A program made the translations under genes and the position numbers. DNA of 64,000 bases from Deuterostichococcus epilithicus (lineage: Eukaryota > Chlorophyta > Trebouxiophyceae > Prasiolales > Stichococcaceae): assembly GCA_033439295.1 (NCBI GenBank), contig JAVTLE010000007.1, positions 1,550,001 through 1,614,000 on the forward strand, read 5' to 3'. The notes below the pieces were generated by a model, which worked only from the letters and a program-made list of their open reading frames with translations, did no database searches and was not told the DNA's origin. This document shows positions 10,732-22,253 of this stretch, piece by piece (position 1 is the stretch's first letter; every line of letters begins with the position of its first letter).

Positions 10732-12996
10732 TGTGCGAACGATGCGCAGCGAGTCTTGCAAGACGCCGGGGGATCCGCAGGCAGGTCGCCTGCGTGCGGG
10801 CGCAGCTCGGGGTGCGCCAGGTTCCTGGACAAGCCATGGCTGTGTCTGGCGCGCCGTCGGCGTGACAGAGCAAAGCATCTGTCGGCCTGGTCATGCGAAA
10901 CTTCTGTGGGTGGGAAATTGATTGGAAAAACAGCCCTAAACCCTGGAAACCACCTCCGGCATGAGCTCAAGGAACTCGCGGAAGTCGATGTTGTCGATGA
11001 TGCGGGACTTCATCTCGGGGCGCGAGAAGGAGGCCAGCGAGCACAGCGCGCCGCACAGCGCCACGTCCTGCGGCGCTGCCACGTCATTGTACTGCGCCCC
11101 CAGGTCCGCGCTCACCTGTGGCGCAGCGGCGGCGGGGTTTCGTGTAGCGGGAGAGCTCCGTGCGGAAGAGCAAGGCGAGTACTAGAGCCCGACATGTCTT
11201 TCAACACGCCGCAACACCGTTCGACTGCGCGCCCTGGTCCGCACCCACCGGCATCGCAGCGGCGGCGGGTCTGTGTGACAGCCGCTGCACAAAAACGACA
11301 TGCTGGCTGACGAAGACGAATCGACTAAACAACGGCCTTGAAGGAGTCGCTGCCCTTGGGGTCGCATGCCCGACGGCTCCGCCTTTGCGCCCGTGAGGCT
11401 TGCGTAACGCTAACAACGCGGTAGGCGAGAATTGACGGCAGCGCCGACTGAATAGACACCTTACCTCAGTGAACTTCATGGCGGCCAGCTTGTACTTTTT
11501 GGCCCTGAGGAAGGACAATGCCGCGGCGCACTTCAGCTTGGCCGTCGCCACCTTGTCATCCTGCACCCCCAGACGAGACGCATGCATCAGACGAAGGGTG
11601 TGAGTCCAATGGCCCAAGTGCTGCCCGCCTTGCGATACACAGCAACTCAATACTGATGCCCATGAGGCATGCGGACAGGGCTGCCTGGCGACGCGGCATG
11701 CGACCTCCACAGGGCCTCGGCATGCGAGTACGCTTGCAGCCCAGACCCCAGACACGAAGACCACGCGTGCTGAACCCACCGCGATGTCGGGCGTCTGCTC
11801 CGCCTTTTGAATGTAGTTGTTGACGTGCACGTAGTTACCCAGCTCGAAGCCCGCCTTGATGACCGCAAGGCACATGGCGATGATCTGCTTGCTGGTGGCG
11901 CAGTAGTCCCGCATGCGCACATAGCTCTTGAACGCATTCTGCAGGGCAGCGCAGCGATCATAGTTGCTCTGTCAGCGTGCACTCCCTCAGGGGATGCTTG
12001 GCCGGCGCGGGCGGCTGTACTACTGCACGGATGTGGCTGCCAGCTGGCTGCCCCATGCGTGTAACCATGCACAAGCCTGCGACATGGGATACGGCAAGCC
12101 TGCGCCTGCGTCAGCCGTCGAGGGAACACTGCAGACGACGCAAAGTTTGATGTTTAACGTCATTTAAAACTCCTGGCTCCAGCGGCACCTGCAGGTCGCC
12201 GGCCTGGTAGAAGAAGTCGCCCAGGTCGTTGTGCCCCATGCGGATGGACTCCTTGACCAGGTTGGCTTTGTAGGTGGCCAGATCCGCTTCCAGCTTCTCC
12301 TGCTTCGCCGCTATGCGTTGCTCGTTGGCGTCCAGCCACTGTCTGCGCAATGGGCGCAGAAAGTGTGGCTTGCACGCCACGCTTCGTGTCAGCGGGCGCG
12401 ACTCAGCACCACGACATGGCGCGTCCAGCAGCTTCGAACAGGAACGCAACAGCACTGGGTGGCACCCCGAGCAGAGATGAATCATGTAGCAGGGAAGGCT
12501 CACCTGTCCGGCACGCCAAGCCGCCCGCCGCTGCGTTCCATGATCGCATTGTACTGCGCTACGTTGCCGGCCTGCAACAAAGCCCTTCCGCCGCTCAGGT
12601 AGCAGCAGCACCGCCGTGTTTGCGCACAGTGGCCCGTTGCATGTACATGCAGGCACCACTGCTCGGCATGAACAGCGCCAGTTACGGCAATCGCACACCT
12701 GCATTGCTTCATCCAGAGCCAGGCGGAGCGCCTCGATCTGCACGCTTGCGTCCGCACTGGCGCCGGCGATGAACAGCAGGCGGTCGATCTTGGCGTGAGA
12801 GCTGTAATTCGCCGCGTAGCCCTGCCATCATGACATCAAACCATGTCAATGTCGGGCCAGCTGCGTGGTGTATGTCTGGGGTGTGACAAACCATATCATT
12901 TGTGTCGACGCGCCTGCAGTCAATCCTGCCATCACCCACCTCGACATCGAACCCAGGCTCGCCACCATTCCCAATTGCAGGCCCCTCTGGTTGCAT
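8834..12996 (-). CDS. CSN1: COP9 signalosome subunit 1
   Basis: Eleven exons join in phase to 431 residues: 12940-12996, 12699-12821, 12504-12571, 12189-12342, 11780-11938, 11465-11560, 10954-11115, 10473-10574, 9937-10052, 9279-9412, 8834-8958. The product follows Arabidopsis CSN1/FUS6 from end to end, for example IKESIRMG-type KESIRMGHNDLGDF, RMRDYCATSKQIIAMC, NIDFREFLELMPE, KALIQYVTPFTSVSL and VAARIDAHSGVLYARRS. The N-terminal half is the Rpn7 helical repeat and the C-terminal third is the PCI winged helix. CSN1 is a scaffold subunit of the complex that removes NEDD8 from cullins. The short first exon is supported by GEPGFDVE matching the plant GEPLDIEAY. One intron holds a (CTG)14 tract. 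The gene is head-to-head with an F-box gene. Confidence 0.93.
10686..10727 (+). repeat. (CTG)14 microsatellite
   Basis: Fourteen perfect CTG triplets lie in the CSN1 intron between exons 10954-11115 and 10473-10574. On the gene strand it reads (CAG)14, so it offers a series of AG dinucleotides upstream of the true acceptor at 10575-10576. Such tracts are length-unstable. Confidence 0.95.
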
Positions 12997-14055
12997 CTGA
13001 CCTACTCGACGGTGCGACGCCGTGACCTGAAACCTGCTGTCGAGCTCGCAGCGGCTATTGAGCGTTCCTTTTGTTGACAACACACGCGGACTTGCACACT
13101 GTCGTTGAAGCCAGCGCGTGCTTTTTCCAAGCTTGGGTACGATGATAAGCGTTGATGCTTGTTGCACTGCTCGGTTCGAGGCAAACAAGCCCGCTGCACA
13201 CGACCCCGCGAATCCGAGATGTTACGGCGACCCCCTGGTGCATTGTGGATGTGCCTTGTGCTGCCCACCGTGCGATGAATACCAGCACTGTGACGCTGGC
13301 AGACCGTGGGTCCGTAGCACCGTACTCGCCATGCCAAACACGAATTTGTTGGGGGAAGAACCTGTCAACTCTTCTCGGTTCTGACATCGGACTGCCACAC
13401 TGGCAGGCTGGTGTCGACTTGTGGGTTCGTACCGGCCCTCTTGTGACTCGGACGTCGGCCGGTGCGCCGGTGCGCGGACGTCGGCCGGGCGCCCGAGCTC
13501 ATGGCGGTTGATCTTGACAGCAGGCGAGCGCCTTTGCTGTTGATCGTGGTCACTTCCGGCGAGCTTGCACGCGGTACCACTGGTGGAATCGCACCACGTC
13601 GTAGTGAAAGCAATGAGTGCCACACGCGACCCGGCTGACCACAGTATGGCTGCTGTCTCCCCGTTCAGCTCAACTAGTGGTTGTCGGCGTTCATGGCCTG
13701 TATGCCAGCGCGCCACTGACTTTCGTTCGCCGTGCGAATTGCTGCGTCATAGGCTCATTTGCGCCCACGATCCGCAACCCTTTTGCCCTTGCGCGGGAGA
13801 CATCTCTAGCAGTGCTGGCTCGTGCGGCGTCTGCCGTTCCTTTGCGGACAGTGCAGCTTGGGACCAAACAAGCCCCGTGCCACTTCTGGCCTTTCTGTTC
13901 CTTCATTCGAGTCAAGTCAACCTTCTTTCCTGCAGGCAATCCCAAGCACAGTGAACTAGGCAGGTGATTGCGAGGGGACGCAGGGGCGGGGGTCCTTCTT
14001 TGCACTTCAGCGCTCATCCCGCATGCACGTTGCGCCGCGGACGCCGTGCGCTGCC
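12997..14055. promoter_or_regulatory. shared upstream region of CSN1 and F-box gene
   Basis: 1.06 kb separate the divergent start codons. The stretch has longer low-quality frames on both strands but no recognisable product, and no defined promoter element could be named. Confidence 0.35.
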
Positions 14056-17000
14056 ATGAAGCAGTCGAGCATGGAGCGCCTAGCCCTGCTGCAGTGAGTG
14101 CTCCCGGCTTCAGATGTGTCGACAGAGCTTAGTCACTACAGTGAACCCTGCCCTTGCGTGCGTCTGTCTCCGGCCTGTGCAGGGGTGTACTGTCAGCGGC
14201 GCCGTTTTGACACCTTCCTCCCACTGCTGTGCACAATGGCCTCGTCACTCAGTAGTCACGTGGCACATGGTCCCGTGCCCCGCAGGTTGCTGAGCTGCGG
14301 CTCGCTCGCAGGTGCTGCGCAAAATGGCTTTTCAAGGAACCGGTTGCTGTGCGACACGACCTTGCGTGCTCCTTCTGCAGGTCTCTGAGCAGCGACCAGA
14401 ACGGCAGTCTCTACAAGATGTACCTGGAGGACAGCCTGGCAGCCTCGCCGCAGCTGGGGACCGGCGGTGGCTGCGGCGCGCACCTCAGCACGCCGCGCTC
14501 GCTTGGCGCCTCACCACGACCGAGCGGCAATTTGAGCGACGGCGGCATCTACGGTGGCTGCGGCGGCGGCGGCGGCGACGACTTTCACCGCTCCTCCTGC
14601 GCCACGGCCTGCACGGCGGACTCCTGCGACTGGCGCGCCGACAGCACCGACGGCGAGTCGGTGGCGGCAGCCGACGCGTGCGCCGGTTGCGTCAGTGGCG
14701 GCGGCGCGGTCGCGCCGCCAGAGACGACTGCCAACGCCGCCAACTGGGCAGACCTTCCTGACGGCATCCTCCGAGAGGTGCAGCACCCATCCTCGTCCCT
14801 TCCCCTCCTCCGCTCGCGTACTATGCAGCCTCAGGCCTACTGCGCTGCAGCTGTTGTGATATGAGCGCTCCACCGTGTCGTTCCCGCAGTGTCTTCACAT
14901 CCGCACCGCATGCGCCTTGGAGGCGCCGCACATCTGCACCGGCCAGCGGGAGCTTCTGGGCCATAGCTTGACGGCAATCGACCCATGCCCGAACAGGTGA
15001 CGAGGCACATGTCGCCGTCGTACTTGCGGGTCATGCGGCTGGTGTGCCGCTCGTGGGCGGAGTTTGCCGGCCGCCACACCAGCACGCTCAAGCCGGAGCG
15101 GCTGGAGGGACTGCGTTTGGCGCTGCGCTTTCCCCACCTGCGCAGCCTGGACCTCAGTCACTGCCAGCGCATGATCGTGCACCCAAAGGTATGGGGCCCA
15201 TCATGGTCCGGCAATCCTGGGGCATTGGCGTCCCGCAGTGTCTTGTTACTCGTCTGCTGCAGCGTGTGTGGTGGGGATCCAGGGACTGCCACAAACGGTT
15301 TGCCATTGCACAGCTTGCGCCGTCGCCAACTGCAGGATGTGTGTTCCCACGGCTCCGCCCTGAGCAGCATGTGTTCACTTGCCGCGCAGCAAAACGAGCT
15401 GCGGCTGCAGTCGTCACTGACGGACGCCAGCCTGGCGTTCCTGGCGCCGCTGAAGCACCTGCGCTGCTTGAGTCTCAAAAACTGCGTCATGGTGGAAGGC
15501 GGTGGCCTGCGCCACATCACCGAGCTGTCGCTGCTGCGCACGCTGGATCTGACCGGCTGCGCGCGCCTCACCAACAAAGGTGGGCGGAATCGAAACACAC
15601 ATTTGAGAATTCAGTCAAGCGAGTATGGGTCCAGCCTGCCGTCGTTAGACCATCTTTGCTGTGCAGACTGGACCTCGCAGGCTGCGCTCGCCTTGCAAAC
15701 AAAGGTGCACTCATCGTAGGGGACCACGAACGCGCGGCATGTCAGGGCCGGTCAGCTGTTGTTCTTTTTAGACATTTGCTGCGGCGCCCGCCCCTCAGCG
15801 GCCGCTGCCTGCTGCACAACAACAACAGGGCTGACGGCGCAGAGTGGCAGGATGTATCCGCTGTTTCAATGTTATCTCTGGCCGACCTGGTGTGCTAGTC
15901 AACAGGCCGCTAGGAAGCTTTGTCACGCGATGACTACTGTACTGCCACCTCGTGGCACGTGGCATGGCGCCAGACATTCGAGCGCATTTGCACCTCACAT
16001 TGCGGTCCAGTCCTGTTCCGTTAGCCTGTCACGAGGCGTGTTTTTCATTGCTCCCCACTGCGAGTGCGTACTGACAGGAATCCTGCCTTTCAACCCTTTG
16101 CAGGCCTGGAACACGTGGCGGCGCTGGCGTCGCTGACGCACCTGAACCTGCGGGAGTGCCGGCTGATCACCAACGACGGGCTGCGACGCCTAGAGCCGCT
16201 CGCGCAGCTCAGAACCTTCTCCATGTCCAATTGCACCTCCGTCTCCGATCGCGGCTTGCAGTCCCTCGCCAAGCTGACGGGTGTGAACTCGACCTCAGTG
16301 TTCTGTCAGTTCCCATGCTGTGTGGCGCCCGTCTGCGCGGCGCCTGTCTGGGCATCCTGGCGCGTGGCTTGATGGCCTGGCGCGCTGGCCCGCAACTAGG
16401 CCAATTTTGCGGTGATGTGCTGCGGAATGTGTGCTTCCGATGTCGGCTACACCCACTCCACCTCAACCTTCACTGCGCCGCAGGCCTGGAGCACATCAAC
16501 ATCAGCCGCTGCAACTACGTCACGGATCGCGGCTTTTCCACGCTGCTTCTGTCGCCGCTGCCACACCTGAAGCGCATCGTCGTGCGCAAGTGCCCGGGTG
16601 TCACCGAGGACGGCCTCCGCGAGATCGCCGCCGCCAAGGTGCCTGCGCCCGCCTCCACCCGTTTTCTCCGCCTTCAGGCCACCTCATAATGACCGAGAGG
16701 TCCTCGCATTAGGTATCTTCACGCAGCTGAGACTGCCACGCTCGAAACCCCCAAGTGCCCAGACGCACTGCCCAAAGGCGCACTGCCTGCATGGCCCCGC
16801 TCCCAGACGCGGCTGCTGCAACCGCCGCAGGCGGCGAACGACGGCTGCCGGCTGGAGCTGCCGTCCCCGCACCCCGAGCCACGGCGCGCGAACGTAAACG
16901 TGCCCTTCATGGACGCCTGGCTGCACCAGGTGTGCAACACCCGAGGTCCGAGAGCTCTGTGGCACCTGAGTCGCACGTCAGCGTGCGGCGCCGAATGCTG

Positions 17001-17199
17001 CTACGCGGGCAGTCGGCACCATGTGCGTCCACATCCGCCGGCCCGCTATTCGTCCCCAGACCCCAAGCCAATGCTGCTGCTCAGTCGAGCAAGCAAACTC
17101 GATCTGCTGCAGGGCTTCCAGCCGGCGGCGCAGGCGCACCCGGCCGGCAACATCCACGCCGGCGCCGGCCACCTTGCGGTCAACATGGGCCCGCACTGA
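14056..17199 (+). CDS. F-box / leucine-rich repeat protein
   Basis: Six exons are well supported: 14056-14093, 14381-14777, 14997-15188, 15390-15579, 16104-16280, 16484-16638. A seventh, 16732-17199, is tentative; with it the protein is 538 residues. After a Ser/Gly/Ala-rich N-terminus comes an F-box split by an intron (NWADLPDGILRE joined to VTRHMSPSYLRVMRLVCRSW), then cysteine-containing leucine-rich repeats such as LRCLSLKNCVMVEGGGL, LTHLNLRECRLITNDGLRRL and LEHINISRCNYVTDRGF. By family, the F-box binds SKP1 in an SCF ubiquitin ligase and the repeats choose the substrate, which is unknown. The terminal exon has no domain and relies on a weak acceptor. The intron after exon 4 contains a decayed copy of the exon 4 end. 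Confidence 0.8.
15667..15704 (+). pseudogene. decayed copy of an LRR exon edge inside an intron
   Basis: This 38 bp stretch codes LDLAGCARLANK followed by a GT donor, and copies the end of the preceding exon (LDLTGCARLTNK then GT, 15542-15579). The only nearby acceptor gives the wrong phase for the repeat frame, so it is not a usable alternative exon. Confidence 0.7.
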
Positions 17200-18168
17200 A
17201 GCGGCCGAGCCGCACTGAGGCGGCCACGCGCCGACCTGCGCATGTTCCGCTGCCGTCAGCAGGTGGAAGGTTGAGGCGGCTGCGTTGATTGAGGCGGCAG
17301 CGTCGCGCGGCTTGAGCGCGACTGCGGCGCGCGCATTGCAGCCATCAGATTTTGACCTGGAGCTGGCACGGAACCGCAGCCACTGCTGCGGGTACTTCGT
17401 TTGGCTAGCTTTGCCACTGGGGCAAGCTCTGTTATGCTGAGGGTCGGTCCTTGAGCTGCAATTGCAGACGAGAGCTCGCATGGCTCCATCAAGATGCGGA
17501 TGCGCTTGTCGGCTATCGGCCTGGTGAGGGGGACTGACGAGGAATGCCCAGCACCAGAGTTGTGCATCAGAGAGATACCTGCCTGGTCTTTGTGGTTTCG
17601 ACGTGGTAGCACTCGTTGGGGGAGTGCTGCCAGATGAGGCTCTAGAGGGAGTGTTCCAAACTATGCAGCTCCAGCTAGGTAAGATGCAAGTCCGGGGCAT
17701 GTTGCTGGTCTCGTTTGGTGTAGGTGCAGCACTGGTGTCTCAGGGAGTGCTTTGTCGGAGATCTCGGGTGACGTCCAGACATCAAATGCGAGACTGGTCG
17801 AATTACCCATAGCTATGTGGTTGGTTTCGGTGATGCTGCAAAGAGAGTCAGCTGAAGCGCTCCATCCACATCTCACTGTCTGAGGCCCACATCGTGCCCA
17901 CTAACCTGAAACCACAGCAAACGTACAGACAGTCGAATCAATCGATTGCGTTCCACGAGTAGACCCCCAACGCCGCTGCAATGTCCAATCCCAAGTCTCA
18001 ATCTGCCAAGTCGCCGCCGTCGCTGTGTGGCGCCGATCCCCAGACTGCGTGCAGCTGCATGTCCCCGAAGCACGTGGGGACTGCGAGGCCCGACAAACCG
18101 GGCCGCTGCGTGCTGCAAACCGCTGGCGCCTCTGGCGCGTTTGGCAGCCGGCCTGTGCTTTCCAGTGC
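17200..18168. other. convergent 3' intergenic region
   Basis: This lies between the tentative end of the F-box gene and the stop codon of the cytidylyltransferase gene. A 240-codon minus-strand frame (16978-17700) runs through it and antisense to the tentative last F-box exon; it has no recognisable domain. I see nothing else. Confidence 0.4.
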
Positions 18169-21100
18169 TCAGGCCTGTGCCGCTGCGGCCTTGCCCTTGC
18201 GCTGGGAGCTGGACTTGTCCGCCTTGGACCCCAGCAGCTCCTTCCTCTTGGGCTTGCGCGGCCGCAGGTTGCGCGTGATGGTCGTCCGCACCGCATTCTC
18301 CAGCTTCGAGTAGCCGTCCTGTCGCGCACAAAACGCGTTGCTGAGCCAATGACCAAACGCCAGTGATGAATTGCTGAGATGAATTGCTGAGGAGAAGCGT
18401 CCTGCTGTCGTCGCCAGAACATTTGCCGAGCAGGTTGCAGACGCGCGGTGCTCAGGCACCGCCCGTCCAGCCCTGCGTGAGGTACGAATTATTGGCGCAG
18501 TATGTGCATACCAGTTTCGCAGGTCCCAGCGTCATCAAACCATATGGCACTGCGCAGGCGGGATACAGCCCCCTGTGTCTTCGAGCTGCTTTACGGCACG
18601 ACGCGACCGACCCTGTGATACCCCTCTCTACATTCCCCCAGAGAAGTGCGGCAGCCTTCTGCTGGTCCTCGCAGTGAAGGAAACAGTGCCGCACCTCGAA
18701 GTCGTGGACGAAGCCGGAGACCGGCTTGTCAGACTGGACAGGCATTGCCGTATTTGCCGATAGAGGCAAGCCGTCCATTATTTCAGTCAGGCTGGAGGGG
18801 ACCAGCCGCGTTCCGTACCTCAAAACCCGCAGATGCAGCCGCGCACCAGTCTGTCAAATACGGGACATGCTGTTCCTCAGTTCCATGAGGCGAAGAGGAG
18901 AGCCAAAGGAAAAGAAGAGGCACCTCGAAGCCGCGGATGAAGCCGGAGACGAGCTTGTCGGCGTGCTGCGTGAGCTCCAGCGCCAGGTCGCCGCTCACGA
19001 CGCGGTCCACCAGCTGCTCCACGTTCTGCGCAAAGTCCTTCACCCCCTTCTCCATGCCCTGCGCACCGATGCGGGGCAACAGTTGGAATCTCTTTGCAAA
19101 CACTTCGCGATGCAGTGTCAGTTGCTCCACGTCTGCGCAAGTCCTCCGCTCCCTTCTCCATGCCCTGTGATGGTTCCGACCGTTTTCGGATGCCCAGTCA
19201 GCAGCCAGCAGCTGCTGCTCCTTGGGGTGCTCTGAGTCTGTCCCACAAGTGCCTGCACGCCCTGTGTGCTGAGACGACCTCAATGCGCAGTCAGCAGCTG
19301 CTACTTCGTGCGCCTGCAGCAAAGAATTCCGCGCGCCCTGTTGTTTCGCCCTCTGAGCCCAGCCGTGGCGGCAGTCTGGAGCGTGCACAGGCAGCTGGAA
19401 GGCTCTGGCTCCGGTGCGTGGGCTGAGGGGGGGGTCAGTGCAGCAAAACGANGGGNGTGGGCGGTCACGGCCAGAGTTCGTGGGGTGGCTTCCTGAATGG
19501 TGACCTGTTGGTCGCGCCAGGGGAATGGGTCGAGAGATGGTCAGCAAGAAGGAGTTCTAGAAATGGCCGCACCCGAGGCAGGTTACGGACGGAGGCGACC
19601 TGCTTCTTGACCCGCGTCGACACTTGCAGCCGCTGCTTCTTCACCTGCTGCTGTAGCTGCGTGATGCTGTGCTTCGCGCGTATGCGCTTTTCCTGCGCGC
19701 ACAGCCGGCAGGCAGGGCTTCAGGGGCCACGCTCCCCTGGCGTCGAGACAGCGACAGCCAGAACGTGAGCGAGGCGCAGCACGGGCGCTGCGTCCCACCG
19801 CACAGCACTTGACTGTTGAAGCAGGGCGCCATCAAAAGATGGCTCTGTGCTGTGGAGAAGCCCAACATGGCAGCAGGGTAAGTGTGTCTCAGCCCGTCAG
19901 ACAACAGCAAGGGGGGCGAAGCAAGCGGCGGGCGCACCCGCACGAAGGACACGCCCAGGTCCTTGCGCGTGTAGCCGCGGCTGAGGTTGCGCATCACGTA
20001 GTCGTTGTAGTCGCGGATGATGCGCAGGATGATGTCGGAGGTGGACACGCCCTCCGTGCGCTGCGTCTCCTTGAAGCGCCCCATCTTTTTGACCTGCGGG
20101 CGGTGCAGGGGCGCACACAGAACGTTGGGGAATGTTTGGCCAGGGCGAAGAAGGTCCTGAAGCCACTCTGCTTGGGTGATACCGGCGTGTTTCCTTGAAG
20201 CGCTGCATCTTCAGACCTTGCGGGCAGCGTTGGGGCGGGCAGCGTTGGGGCCTGCCAATGCTGAACCACACGCCTTCACGACACTGAGCCGGGCAGCCCC
20301 CGCCAGCCTCTGCCAGGGCATCTGTGCAGCTGCTGCAGTTGTTGCCTGGACTTCGTGGAACCTGTTCAGGTCGCATGCAGGGCAGACTCGCCGAGCATAG
20401 GGGCACTGCGGTGTCCTAATTTATTATAGATTCTCATAAAACACTGGAATCTTAAGAAAAAACTCACGAAGTCGTAGACGTCGGCGGCCTGGCCGGAGGC
20501 GTCGCTGTAGGGCAGCGCATCGTGCGCCACGAAGTCGATCTTGTGCAGGTTGATGAACTCCTCGGTGATCACCCACGGGGCGCCCGTGATGATCTCGTCC
20601 ACCCACCTGCAGACAGAGGCGCATTTAGAGGACTGATCAAGCGAAAGAACTAATTTCGTTAGCGGTGCGTCTGGCTGCTGCGCCTCAGGGGACGCTGGGT
20701 TGGCCGCGGGGCAGAGGGCGTGGCGGCCGCGCTGTGCGGCGACAGGGGCGGCAGGCGGCCGGTGGCCAGCTGGCTCATTCGCGGCGTGGCTGCCTCGCAA
20801 ACTTTCTGCGTTCACGCCACTGTGGCCGCGCATGTGTGCGTCGCTCCCTGGGGATCCAGCACCACTCCTGCTGCAGAAGACATGGGCGCGGGACCGACGG
20901 CAGGGCGCCTCACTTGCAGTGGCGCAGCGACTCGTATCGCTCCGACTCCGTCAGCACCGTCTTGCCCTTGTACGCGTGCGTCACCTCGTCGCCGCAGCAG
21001 CCCACGATGAGGTGCGTGTTCGGGAACCTGCGAGTCGATGTCCGCGGCGACCGGTAAGAGCGCCTGCTCGTCTTCCGCAGTGAGCCGAGGCGCCGCATGA

Positions 21101-21587
21101 TGTCCTCTCGCAGCGCCAGCTGTGCACCATGCAGCCTCAGAGACACACGAAAATGCCTGAGATGCAAGCATGTCATCCCAGCGGAGGAGAGGCGGGAGGG
21201 ACGCACGACTTCTTGGCCTGCTCCAGCGCCTTGGCATGGCCGAAGTGGAACAGGTCAAAGATGCCTGCCGGCATCAACAGCAAGTCTCATCCGCAGCCGG
21301 AATGTCGACCGCAGTCTTCTTGTCCTTCCGATGCAAGCCCCAACGCATCTGCGATGAACTCTCACTTCAATGGACTCACCATCTGCATACACTCGCACAG
21401 GCCGGTCGGTGGGCACCGGCGCCTGCTGTACGACGCCCTTCTTTGTGGGCCCAGGCGGTGACGGCTGCCAGTTTGGCACCGTCTCCTCTGTCGTGGCGGC
21501 AACCAGGGGAGCGTCAACTGGGTGTGAGTCCGGGATGCTGGTTGTCGTTTTCTGACCGCTGCCCTTCTTGACCTTTGCCTTGACCAT
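18169..21587 (-). CDS. CCT1: choline-phosphate cytidylyltransferase
   Basis: Eight exons join in phase to about 350 residues: 21380-21587, 21207-21264, 20914-21027, 20468-20606, 19938-20093, about 19600-19692, 18924-19058, 18169-18318. The catalytic domain reads [27 protein letters not shown] (HxGH nucleotide-binding motif), [19 protein letters not shown] and [18 protein letters not shown] (RTxGVST motif). It makes CDP-choline from CTP and phosphocholine, the controlled step of phosphatidylcholine synthesis. After EKRIRAKH comes a basic helix ([20 protein letters not shown]), the expected place of the membrane-binding regulatory helix, and a lysine-rich tail ([12 protein letters not shown]) that could act as nuclear localisation signal. 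The sixth exon may instead end at 19591. Ns stand at 19452 and 19456 in an intron. Introns carry decayed exon copies. Confidence 0.93.
18687..18741 (-). pseudogene. decayed copy of CCT exon 7 end
   Basis: On the minus strand this reads like the end of exon 18924-19058: [10 protein letters not shown] followed by GT, against the true [10 protein letters not shown] followed by GT. It lies downstream in the following intron. Confidence 0.7.
19113..19178 (-). pseudogene. decayed copy of CCT exon 7 start
   Basis: On the minus strand an AG is followed by GGCATGGAGAAGGGAG and sequence close to the start of exon 18924-19058, but the reading frame drifts. It lies upstream of the true exon, in the preceding intron. 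Confidence 0.7.
20188..20240 (-). pseudogene. decayed copy of CCT exon 5 start
   Basis: On the minus strand CCCGCAAG-GTCTGAAGATGCAGCGCTTCAAGGAAAC mirrors the true acceptor and start of exon 19938-20093 (CCCGCAG-GTCAAAAAGATGGGGCGCTTCAAGGAGAC). A 15-16 bp GGGCAGCGTTGGGGC direct repeat lies next to it. Confidence 0.7.
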
Positions 21588-22253
21588 AGCTGTGCAAAGC
21601 AGAAGGCTGGTGTCGCGGCGCACTGCCGATCCAAGACACCGCAAGAATATCTGCTATGTACTACAGTGATTCTGCAGCCCTTGGTGTTGTCCAACAGCGC
21701 TGCCGCAGATTCGACCGGGCTGTAGACAGCAAAACTTCAGGCTTTTAGATGACCCACCAGCTCGCGTGTAAAAGAAGCAGAAGCGTTGCATCACATGTAA
21801 TTGCAAGCACCAGCCCCCCTGCGCCCTGGCGAGCAGCTTCGCACTGTCGCAGGGTCTAGCCAGGTGCTCAAGGCCACAAGGGACAGGCTTCAGCTCACCC
21901 CCTTCAACTCCCAGTGTACACCTTGCAATGCCAGATCGAAACACCAATGCAGAATCTGAGTGCTTCCAGTCATGATCCACCGTCGAGACAACTGCAGGCT
22001 GGCCGCATGGCCCAACAGGCCCAACACCACAAATCTGCCTCTGCAAAGAGCCTCTTCCTCCCTCCACGCGTGGCTGACAGTCCAGAGCCATGCACAAGCG
22101 CTCTCCTCACTCGATATGGCTGCCTCGTGTACAGTGAATACGAGGATGTGAATGGCGCTCGTGGGCCGAGCACATCATCAGGCTTCATTCTGTTGCCGGC
22201 AGTGTCTGGCACTGCGTCGGCACACGCGCAGGCCCTGCCGTGCCTTGCACACC
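21588..22253. other. intergenic, CCT promoter and acyltransferase 3' end
   Basis: This 666 bp stretch lies between two genes on the same strand. It should contain the cytidylyltransferase promoter and the acyltransferase terminator. No element is recognisable. Confidence 0.4.

Noticed and set aside
10606-11310. plus-strand frame with a run of 14 cysteines
   Set aside because: The run is the (CTG)14 tract read in another frame, antisense to CSN1.
16978-17700. 240-codon minus-strand open frame
   Set aside because: No domain is recognisable, it is antisense to a tentative exon, and long chance frames are common in GC-rich DNA. It cannot be excluded as a gene.
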